DNA of 64,000 bases, from NCBI GenBank assembly GCA_011800805.1, contig MPNW01000078.1, positions 119,972 to 183,971 on the forward strand. The letters run 5' to 3'. Position 1 is the first letter of the stretch; each line of letters begins with the position of its first letter. Both the position numbers and the translations under genes were made by a program. The notes under the pieces were generated by a model. That model was given only the letters and a program-made list of their open reading frames with translations. It was not told where the DNA came from and did no database searches. Positions 1-12,600 of this stretch are shown one piece after another. This DNA is from Hirudo medicinalis (Eukaryota; Annelida; Clitellata; Hirudinida; Hirudinidae).

Positions 1-139
1 TCTCAAACTAAAAAACAAGTCTCACTTCGCAGAGAACAGGTGGGTGCCTGTAACTGGGAACAATCTTCAGTGTTATGCTTCCTCTGGCTGTTTTCTGATT
101 CAATGGATTCAATAGAAGATGTAATGTAGCACCATCTTT

Positions 140-210
140 CCAACACCATCATCGTTGTCGTCGTCGTCGTCGTCGTCATCGTCATCGTCATCATCATCAT
201 CATCGCCATC
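140..210. repeat. GAT/GAC-type trinucleotide array
   Basis: Imperfect trinucleotide microsatellite in the last visible CASK intron. Units alternate between ATC and GTC, so only one base of each unit varies. Confidence 0.85.
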
Positions 211-232
211 ATCAAGGTCATTATTATCTTAC

Positions 233-614
233 AAGCATTTTCTGCAACGTTTCGACGGTCTGACCCATGACGGAAATGCCGTTTATTTCTCTGATTTCAT
301 CCCCTACATGAAGAGTCCCTGTGAATGAATGAGTGAATAAGTGAATGAGTTGATAAGATGTATTAGGGATGTTAACAAGGTTAGAATGGGATAATGATGA
401 TGACGATAATGACGGCGACAACGATGATGATGATGATGATGATACCCACCCTGTTTATGGATCATCCCCCCATGCATGATCCTGGCCACCAAGCAGCACC
501 CATCCTCGTTCACCTTCAATGTTATCCCCTTCAACAACGATGATGGCTAGGAGTTAAGTTTTGTTCTCAAAATCATTACTAATGTTGCTGCTATTTTCAT
601 TGAAAGTGATGATG

Positions 615-649
<35 letters not shown>

Positions 650-3600
650 GCCATCGTCGTCGTCATCATCATCATCATCGCCATCGTCGTCATCATCACC
701 ATCATCATCGTCGTCGTCATCATTTTCAATCTCACTTGACTAAGAAATAAATACAAATGTTTTAGTAAGAAGTATTACTTTAAATGGAATCAAAAGTAAT
801 AATAATTTCAATCATAAATAATTCTACAATGATTACTGTTACAAAATTCTTGCTTATTAATATTATTATTATTATTATTATTATTAAATAAATGTCAATA
901 TAATATAATTATTTTATTTTTTATATTATTTGTTATGTTTAAAGTTATTATATTAATAACTTAATTAATAATAATATAATATAATTATTAATATATAATT
1001 ATAATTAATTAATTAATAATTAAATAACTTCAAAACTTCACTCAATCCAACCATGGGTTCATCAGTATTCTTTTGAAACTGCACCAGTCGAACCCTCATG
1101 ACATTCTCAATGTCATTATCAAGGTCGTGTGCATCGAGTTCAAGGTCACCATTGAGGTAGGGCATGACTGGAGGGGGAGTTGCCCGGGCTGCTTCGTCCC
1201 CATAAATCTCTGTTGCTGCCACGTCGTGGGCTAAGAGCATATTCTGGCAAAAGAATGAGAGAATGGAATTGTGTCAATGTTGCAATGTTGCAAGATGTAA
1301 TGCTACAATGTTGCAATGTTGCAATGTTGCGATGCTCCAATGAATCCAATCGAGCAACAAAAGGTCATTCGAAATGTCAAACCAGAAAGAAAGGCTGGAT
1401 GAGGATCTGACACAACTCATATGACTCCCTGACCAAATACTGGGGACTGTTCTGTAAGGACTCGAGGACCTTCAACAGAAGACGAATGTCAGAGAGGTGT
1501 GTTACTATGGTGATGATCATGGTAGTGATGACAACAATAATGCAGAGAATGATGTTAAGTTGGTGTTAATGATGCATTCTAAATTGGTGAAGATCTTGAT
1601 GATGATGATGATGATTAAGATGCTAGTGATGATGATGATGATTAAGATGTTAGTGATGACGATGATTAAGATGCTAGTGATGACGATGATTAAGATGCTG
1701 TTGTTGATGATGACTTGACTGAAGTTACACTGACCTCTTTGAGTTTAGGAATGGCCACGTCAGTAGTCAGAGGTCTGCAGGAAGCCAGCGATCGACAGCT
1801 GATCTCGTCGTACAACTGAAACATTGATATTGGTTTGTTAATCGAACGCATAATGGACTAACATCTTATTCTGTTAATTACTTTAATCAATCAATCAATT
1901 AATTAATTACTTATTATTAATCATGACCAATTATGTAAATTTTCCATCCATGATTATTTTTTTAATAAGAGATGATTTCTCTCATCGTCCACTGATTTAT
2001 TCATCGACTAATTATATATTCAAAGCCACAACTTTAACAGCAAACATATTATTATCATATGCAAATGAGCTTTAACTGACCGTCAGTAAGGCTTGGAGCT
2101 GCCTGTCCTCGAAGATGCTTTGCAAGGAGGGGATGTCGGGCTCATTGAGGTTCATCAGACATTGGATCTCTTCCAAGCTGTTCACTATCTGACCCACAGC
2201 TGACAAAATGAGGCATAAATTAATATTTTAATAATAATAACAATAACAATGAACGTTTTAGATGAAAAGCATCTGAAGATGGATCTTCAATGAATGGGCA
2301 CGTACCATTATCAAATACTAAATAACTAATTATTACTTCATCAATTCATTAATAACAATCATTTGAATATGCAAATAGCCACCCAGAGACACGATCCACT
2401 CGTCGTCTGCATCCAAAAACGTCGAGGGCGACACCGGGACGGACATCGTGAGGGACCACTTGGAGCTCGACAGAACGGAGAGGATGATTTTCTGTAGGAC
2501 GTGGAAACAATGATTTATAATAAATATAAAACTATAATTAATTGTCGTCAACGTTGTCAACTTCACTAACATCACCATCATGATCATAAAATAATAAAAA
2601 AAAAAAAAAATAATAATAATAATAATAGTGATAATAATAATAATAATAATAATAAAAATAAAAATAATAATAATAATAATAGTGATAATAATAATAATAA
2701 TAATAACAATAGAAACAGTAACAATGTTAACAATAAACCCAATGACAGTCTAGGTCTAAATTTAACAAGACGAAATTTCTAGTTATGAGAATTTCAAAAT
2801 TTAATAAGTCGAGTGATGCATGCTTAACTCTGAGAAATTGTATTTAATCCATCTTAGAGCAAATAACTGGTAATAAAACGAAATATGTTGCAAAATACGT
2901 TAATTAATTAATCAGTACACCTACCTAAATCGTTAATTATTTGAAGAGACTTTTTGGATTTAAACTACAAATTAATTAATTATGACATTAAAAGATAAAA
3001 AGGAAAAGATTTATAAGTCAAAGGTCACCAAGCACCAAATGACCTTGAGTTTTCTCATGGTGTTGAACTTGTGCAATTCTTCCACAGTCTCCAGGAGGTG
3101 AACCTTCGATGGCCTTCCTCTCTCCTTCATGGAATCAATCACACGCTCGCATGAGCACATCGTAACGATCGAAAACAAAGCACTTCTTTAGCACTTAGAG
3201 TCACTTAAGGACATGAGCAGTATTTGATAATTCCTGATTGAGAGATGATGCTTTATTGATTGATTTGATGATTGAGTGCTGGAATGCAGGAATGCAGGCC
3301 GCCAAGGTGTTAGTTAAACATTTGAGTGAGGAAAGCACAAATAACAACAACAATGTTTAACTGATTAAAATAATAACTTATTAAAAAAACAACTTATAAA
3401 TAATAATGTAATAGTAACTCATTAATAATGTAATAACTCATTAAAAATAATTGTTAATTTAATAATATACTTCGTTAGATAGTAGCTTAAAGAATCATAA
3501 CCAATGGTGGCTTGGATTATTTGTTTGCATTGATTTAATGTGAAGTAAAAACACAAACAAGAACTGATAATAAAGATGATAGAAAGATGGAATAAAAAAA

Positions 3601-6600
3601 AGTAAACGAATTAAAATGGAAAACAATAAACTTGAACTTAAAATTAATTTCACAACAGAAGTACATGCAACAACATACAACAATATATAACAGCATGCAA
3701 CAACATACAAGAACATACATACAGCATGCAACAACATACAACAATATATAACAGCATGCAACAACATACAAGAACATACATACAGCATGCAACAACATAC
3801 AAGAACATACATACAGCATGCAACAACATACAACAATATATAACAGCATGCAACAACATACAAGAACATACATACAACATGCAAACTAGTTGATGTTATT
3901 ATCATCATCACCTACTTAGGAAATGTTTCTAAAACTGCAAAACCTCCGAAATAAATTGACATATAAACATATTATTATATTAATATATAGCAAATAATCA
4001 TGAGAAATCAAAGTTAGTGCATTAACTCAGAAGCAGTTAATCAAGAGAAGTGGAAGACTGAAATTCCAGACAAATAAGACAAAAATAAAAAAATAAAATA
4101 ATAATAATAACAACAATAATAGCAGCAGCAGCAACAACAACAACAATGATAATAATAGTAATGATAATGATAATAATGATGATAATAATAACAACAACAA
4201 CAACAATAATAATAATAATAATAAATTGTTTTGCCCAGGAAAATAAAAAAATAATATAATAGTTAATTTATAAGATGGCATGCGCATCGTTATCATTCGG
4301 AGGTGCCTAAAAAAATGTCAGACCCTGATCCACGGATGTCTGAGGACTTCATCCACGGATATCCTATGTTCCTGGTCCAACTCCAGCATCCGGTGGATCA
4401 AGTCCTTAACATCGTCGGATATGTACATCCACTGCCTTCCTTTCATCTTCAATTGATCAAATGATTCATTTGATTAAACGGATGCTCAAACGATGTGCAT
4501 GATGGAGATCGTGCTGGAAACGACTTGAGGTAATAACGTTGTATTACATTGCAATTTATGATAATTTACTCTGCTCAGAGGGTTTATAATTAAATTATCC
4601 TTTTTTTACAGATTTATTGGGTGATATTCAAATAGTTGCTTATTTATTTAGAGACCATATCCTATTGCCACAACCATGCCATCATCATAATATTATATAA
4701 AACTGTTAAGAAATCAATAATAATAATAAAAATAATAATAATAAAATAAATATAATATAATATATCATTATAATTTTTATTTCAAACAAACAGTTATAGC
4801 TCAAGTAGTGCTTGAGTTATCAACAACAGCAACAACAACATCAACTGATCCTTCAATCCAAACTTACAGAGTAGGAACCCCTGACAATGGACTCAAAGAG
4901 GTGCTGTTTGGTGCCAAAGAATGGTGTCTGACCGCTCATGAGGATGTACAGAAGCACGCCCAATGACCAAATGTCCGCCGGCTTCCCCGACGGTTCCTGT
5001 TTGATGATCTCGGGGGCCACAAAATGGGGAGACTCCAAATTGCCTACATGTAAAAAGGCAGCCATTAGATTTTCATTAGGTAATATGTTAAGCAATTAAC
5101 GTTAACTAGGCAGCAATAAAAATAATTGGTAAGCAACATAAAGGTCGGGCATCTCATGGTAATATAAATGGTTGGTAAGATCTTAAGAATGTGGCGCTAA
5201 ATAAATGTATTAAAATCAGTATTTAATTTTGTAGTGGTTTATCACAAAGATATTAGTCTCCTTGAACTACCATAACTTAACGTTAGAAGAAGTCAATTTA
5301 TTGTTACAATGTGACTCAATAACAAACATCTTAAAAGCTCCTCCTTGGGAAGTAAATAAAAAATCTCCAGCTGCAAAGGAGTGGCACATTTGACTTACTC
5401 GGAGCGAAACATTGTAATCCAACCGACCATGAAATACGAGCTATTCACTGTTCACGTGAGCAACCAAAAATCCTTGCTTACAGCATAACAGCACAACCCA
5501 CGTTCCATGTTTATTGATGCCACGAGAATTGTTGCTTATCAGAAAAATAACAAAAATAAGAAATCGTAACTCCACGCGATTGTTGGCCAAATGACGGGCA
5601 AAGCCAACTCACAGGCAGCGACTTTTGGTACCTAACTCCATCACTAACCCTACCCCTAACCTAACCTTAACCCTATCCCTAACATTTCACGACCCTGGAA
5701 ATCTATAGACCCGTGGAACTGACAAAAGTCGCTGGATTGTCGGTTGGATTATGCCCGTCGCTTCTCCAACCATCGCTCGCACGACTACCCAGAAGCGAAT
5801 GCGGATTTCCCCATAAGGAGTTATGCATGTTATGGTTATGAGCTGTCGAATAAATCGCTTATTTGAACTTATGAGTAAGTTTATTACAAATAGCATGTTT
5901 CACCAGGTCTGAAATTCATCGTCACCATCATTATTAATCATTACCACCATCATTATTAACTTCATCGTCATCGCAAAATATAAACGCGGTGAGTCAGAAG
6001 TTCATTTTCATAGTTACCACTGTCATCATCGTCGTCTTTGTTACCACCATCACTATCTTCATCAAATGTCTCATCATCATCATCATCATCATCATCGTCA
6101 TCATCATCATCACCACCACCGTCACCGTCAACATCGTCATCATCAGCACAATACAGACCCTTGTATATGATCTTCTGGTTGTTGGCCAGTTGCACAGCAG
6201 CCCTGAAGCCGCCGATCTTGACTGGGGCAGAGTTCTCCTTGCTCGAGAGGAGGAGCGAGTGGGGCCTGATGTCTCGGTGCACGATGTCGTTGCTATGGCA
6301 ATACCTCATGGCTTCAAGAACCTGTCTCATGTAGTGACTGCAAGCAGTTTAACCTTGTTATGCTGTGCTGTGATTGATGTGTGATGAAGGATCTTATTGT
6401 GTTAAATAATTTATGTATTTATGTATTTATTTATTTATATGTTTATATATGGCTGTTAGGGTTAAACGAATAGAAATAATAGATTAATTATTTTGATTAA
6501 TTAATATTAATAACCAATTTATAAATATATTTATTAAAATATTCAGCTTAATCGAAATGTTCGACCAATAAAATTAACAGCAACTTTTACCAATGACCGA

Positions 6601-8410
6601 TGATGATGATGATTCAACTACCATTTCTTCAATGAGTTAATTTTTTTAAATAATAAGAAAGAATCATTTCAAAAATGGTGAAAAATAACATAAAAATATT
6701 TGTGTAGCAACAAAAATTACTGTAAACTATTTACCTGGCAACCGCCTCACTGTAAACAAATCCAGCTCTGGCTCTCTTCACGATTTCAAACAACAAATCT
6801 TCGCCTTCCATTCTGTTTCAACGAACGGAAATGTCATCATCACCATCATCATCAAACCCAGCCTGGCCAGCCACCTTAATCTCACTACTCACCTTAATAT
6901 CATCAACATCGTCGTCATCGTCATCATGATCATCAACATCGTAGTCATCGTCGTCATCGTCATCATGATCATCAACATCGTAGTCATCGTCGTCGTCGTC
7001 ATCATCATGATCATCAACATCGCAGTCATCGTCGTCGTCTTCATCATCGTCACAGTCATCGTCATCGTCGTCGTCATCATCATCATCATGCAATCACTCA
7101 GGCAAATTAAGGGAGATGGCGTAAAGAGGGAAATGAAAGGAATGACACAAAGTAAGTTCTAAAGTAATGAAAGAAGCGAAAGTAATGAAAGTAATTGCAA
7201 TAACGAAGGTAATGGAGCTCTTATTAACAACCCAGCCAGTGGAATAATTAAAGCTAGCTATTTTCAACTTCAGGACCACGTTCTTGGCAATCTCCACTCC
7301 GAGTCCCCCCCATGCCAGAGACGAGGACTTTTCGAGATGGCCATTCTCTTCATGGCAGCATGACCCAAGACATACAATTGTCTAGAATACAGTCCCTCGT
7401 CAATTCCATCGTTTTCCTTCATTGACCTTCATTAAGGTCTGTTTCCATGTTTGAATGACCGTTTTCGGAATCTTGAGGAATTTCTAATATGGGTTTCTTG
7501 GCCGGGAGGCAGGCTTAGACATCCAAATTTAAAAATCTGGGCACAGCTTTCGAACTTTACTCGTCTATTGCTACGAAAATTATCGTTAAAAGATTCTATG
7601 CGAATTAATTTTAGCGGTTAAAGTAGGCCGAATACTTTCAATTGTTTAAAACGATAATTTGTCCTATATTTACGTTCTTAAGGCCGCTCTAAGCTCTATT
7701 ATTATATTGTTGTACTCATAAAGAAGGCCAATCTGACAGAGGAAGCCTGTGTCTCCCTAAGGCTGACCCTTGACTTATTTTACTTTGCTTCTTAAAAAAG
7801 GCCTTTGAAAACGAATATTATTCAATATACTATATTGAATTCTATTGTATTGTATATTGAATAGTTCAATATACATTGTATAGTTAGTAATGTTATAAAT
7901 AAAAATATAATTATAATATTTATATATTATAATAAAATATTTAAGAAATATTATTACACTTTATATAATATTATAATTATATTATATATTTAAATATTTT
8001 ATTTAAATAAAAAAATATTTAATAAATATTATTACACTTTATATAATATTATAATTATATTAATAGATTAATTAATTAATTACAATAAAACTATTACTAT
8101 TATTGTTATTATAATTATTATTAATATTATATAATAATTATTAGCTTTATGATTGTTATAAATAATAAGATAATTATAATATATATATACACAATAAGTA
8201 TGTATATATATGTATTATAATGAAATATTTATAAAATATTATTATACTATATTATAATTATTTATATATTATAATTATATTAATAATAATTATTGTTATT
8301 ACAATTATTATTATTATTGTTATTCTCGCCAATCAAATCAGAGCGTTTGTCCTCCAATGAGAAACAAAAGAACAATCCTTCGGTCCTCCCACGCGATTTA
8401 TTTATCTACC

Positions 8411-8447
<37 letters not shown>

Positions 8448-9577
8448 TTATTATTATTATTACGACATTTTATTAACTGAGGCAACAAATGAAGCAAAAT
8501 AAATTACATTAATTCGTTCATTTAATTGCATTTTATATGTATAAATTGTATTGTATACAATGTACATTTTAGGCATATAAATAGTATTCGTGTATGAACG
8601 ATATTTTGCAGTAGTATTCCATTCGAACGTCATCAGTGGTTTCCATCTCGAAACTTCCATGAAAACACGTCTTGCTGCTCGCACACACATTGCCTTGACA
8701 ACAATGACAATGACCATTATGTTTGTGATGACGATGGTGGTGATGACGATGACGACGACGATAATGATGAAGATGATGATGATGATGATGATGGTGGTGG
8801 CGTTGGAGATCCGGGGCAAAACAACATCGCTTAAAGATTACAAGACGAATCATCCGATTTTTTCTCGAGAATCCTTCAAGTTTGAAAATCTTCCAGGAAC
8901 CCATCTCATCCATCACTTAGCTCCATTGATGGATGATGACGATGACGACGACGACGACGATGATGATGGTAATGATGATGACGAAGATGAAGGCTTTCAC
9001 CCGCGATGACAACTGACAATAACGATGGTGATTATATTGATGACGACGATGATGATGATGATGACGATGACGACGACGACGACGATGATGATGACGATGA
9101 TGAAGGCATCCATGATGACAACTGATAACAACGCTGATGATGGTGATGATGACGACGGTGATGACGATGATGCTGTCATCTGTAAAGATGAATGATTACG
9201 AAGCCATCAGTGATGATGATGGATGGTTGAGTGAAAAATGTCTCTCCTTTCACCTTGGAGTGAAATATCTCCAGTCCCTCTTCGTCTCCTTGTTGTGACC
9301 TTCATTGAGCCCCCACTCCCCTCCCCGATTGTAAATGCTAATGCGATGATGTGACGGTGATGATCAGATAGGTCGTGATAACGATTGCGATGAGATAAGT
9401 TGTGATATCGATGATGGCGATGGGCTCAGTTGTTTTTATTTTAATTCAATTTCATTGTAAAACATGTCGCTCAATTTATAGAAATTAAGTCGTCTCATTA
9501 GCTTTGCAAAACTCAACTATTAAGAACAATGAGAACAATGACAATGATGATGATGATGATGATGACGATGACGATGG

Positions 9578-9622
<45 letters not shown>

Positions 9623-12600
9623 CGATGATGACGATGATGATGATGAATGATGATGACAAGTGACAGATGACAGATGAGCCCACCCTTACAACAGATGATT
9701 AATCAATAAATTAAAACAACATTAAACATACAATAAAATATATAATGACTAAACGAAAATAAATAGCTCGCAAATATAAAATAACAAATGAAATAACAAA
9801 TATAATAATAAAAGAAATAAAACCGCGAGCAAATCAAAGCGTCCTGACCTTCCTCAACATAACAACCTCACCAACAACGACAACAACTACAACACCAGCA
9901 ACACAACAACAACGACAACAACAACAGTAGCAACAACAACAACAACAGCAACAGAAGTAGCAACAACAACTCACAATTCGAAGACCATATAGATTAGTCC
10001 TCCGTTGCAGTAAGTCTCGTGCAACTCGACAATGTGTGGATGCTTCAACACGTGGCATATGGTAGCCTCCCTCTTCAGGTCTGGCGCGGAAAACAATAAC
10101 CTAGTTTGCATGATTAATTAACCAATTAATTGCTTATTAGTCGATAATTAGATCCTCGGGTGCGGTCCGCCCTGTGTGTAGGGGTGTGCGTATGTTTATG
10201 TAGGTGGGTGGTTATGCGTGTTTACGTAGAAGAGTGGTTGTGTGTGTGTGTGTGTGTGTGAATGTGGTTGTTGCGGTGGACTTGTTGTTGTTCAGATGTG
10301 AAGGCTGAATTAGGTCTTCCTTGCATCAAGACAGGGACGCCATTTGAGGGGCAGGGAGAGGGGAGGGCACTGTCCCCTTGACTTTTGGCTAGTCATCTCT
10401 TCAAGTTGTGCGAGGGTTTGCCCCTCCCAGAAAAAGCTGAGGTGACGTCCCTGCATCAAGGACAAAACTTCAAGGCTTCAAGGACGCAAGAGTGTGCAAA
10501 TGACATGCTGAAATTATCGTGAATTATGTTTGTACGCTGATTTCATTCCTGGAAGTTGTGCTATTACAGTGATGAAAGCCGTGGGAAAAACATTTATGAA
10601 CTCTGTGAATCGAGGGTAGCAATAACAACAACAACAATAATAATAAAGATAGCGGCATATTTGCAACACCTCCTTGTAGTATTAATGTAACATCATTAAA
10701 AATGGTCGTAATAATAATAATAATGATGATAATATATAATCACCCTCAGTGCCATAAGGGGAGGAGTTCTTGAGTTTGGACACGTCAATCACCTTGACTG
10801 CATACTGATTGCCACTGTGTCTATTCATGCATCTCCTCATGAGACTGTACGGCCCCCTTGAGAAGAATTAAGAGGCAATAAATTCCCGCCGGCAATTCAA
10901 TTTAAAGTGGCATTTTATTGACGCTTCATCAAATTCATTTCTCAGTCCGCGAGTTTCGGCTCTGCTAGGCGTTTTCTTAGCCACATTCGATCGATTTTGG
11001 ATCAAAAGAAAACGAGAAAAAAAAATCTCTAAAAGAAATGAAAGAGTAAATTAATTGTAATTGATTGAACGTAATTAAACGAGTGTTGACCCGAGAAGGA
11101 TAAAGAAAAAAATTAAATGTTGATCGCACAACATTCCCGAAGCTTTTATTCTCGCGAGGTGGTTTCTGTCGCTCGTAAAAAATAAAAACATAAATTCCGG
11201 AGCTACTTGTAATTAACTTTTTTTTAAGAAAATGTCTGAGAACGCCTTCAGTCAAAAACTCCATAAAATTCATAGCATGTTTTTTATCAAAAAAGTTCGA
11301 ATTTAGTATTTTTTCGTGACAAATAATGATAACTTTATCACGTCGAATCAAAATAGCTTAAAGAGACTAAATCAAAATGAATTGAATTGCTGCCCTAAGT
11401 GGCGTACATTAGCATAATAAACCAGTTTTACTCATTTTTAAATAAGTATTCCAGCGATAAATTACTACATTAATCCACCCCTGACATACACAGCAATGAA
11501 TTTAAAAAAAAAACTTTTATTAGGTTAAGTGCACTTCCGATTAAGTGCAAATTAATGGCCCCTCAACTCATGAAAGCAAAACAATTGTTTGAATGAAAAA
11601 GAATTTTCAAAATAAACTTTCTAAGATTTGAAACAAAGGTTACAATGTCTAATTTATGTTGTTAAAATGATTCTTCATTATGAAATGATTGAAAGTTTCT
11701 TTCCATTGCTTGACTTCATATTCCAACATAAGGAAACAAATGACCAACTCATTAATAACTGATTTAATAATGGCACTTAAGTAAATTGAAGCAAGTGATT
11801 TATTCACAAATAGAAGAATATTTGTCTAAATGAATGTTCAACCTAATTGGAAGGTCATAAACTATAATTTAGCACTTCCCTAGCAAATCTTATCAGTTGT
11901 CATTATCAATGTTTTCCTCTTAAAAGTGCAGCACAGATTAAAAAAAAAAAGTTTGATTATCCACAATTCATACACAAAAACAATTTGTTCAGACACTTGT
12001 GCTTAATTAAGTGCACCATTTAAACACTCAACACCGACAGGAACATCCCCCCGATTGACGGGCGAGGCGCCCAGCCCCCAAGAACGCCAGAGGATTCAAG
12101 GGCCAAATGTTCATAGAAGGGGCTGCCTCTCTGAGGATTCCTGTCGGAGCTCGAGGAGAGTTTCAATTACTACACTATATTTTTACTTAATATATTTTTC
12201 CTAGTGATGCAACTTTTCAAGATGAAATGCATTCAATGGGAAGCACAATGCTCCAGCCAAATAACAAAGGAAACTACCTCGACAGATGCAGCTGGCTGCA
12301 AAAAAATGTGTTAGAGATTGAATACTGGTTTTCCCATCACTTATTCGATATGATTTATATATTGTAGAAATGTCTCAACAAAAATGTTGATATTAAAACT
12401 TCATTTCAATATTTCAAAATGTTGCCATAAGTCTACATATCAGATAATAATGTAATAATTGGTGGAGTCATATAACACAATGTTATATATTATATGATTT
12501 CTAGGCAATATGAATGCATAACTAAATGAAAGTCGGCATGAAGACTAATAGTGGAATTGCAATTTGTTATGATCCATTTATATCATTGCATGCACATGAA

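Noticed and set aside
3664..3892. CRISPR-like array
   Set aside because: The units are directly adjacent, with no unique spacers, and the DNA is an animal intron.
3495..3911. Cys- and Val-rich minus-strand ORFs of 76 to 138 codons
   Set aside because: They read through the ABABBAB minisatellite in several frames at once and have no independent coding signal.
5641..5690. Chromosome end or fused telomere
   Set aside because: Only about 50 bp of degenerate CCCTAA units, flanked on both sides by CASK sequence.
6818..7093. Poly-Asp and Met/Thr ORFs
   Set aside because: Translations of GAT/GAC trinucleotide arrays inside CASK introns.
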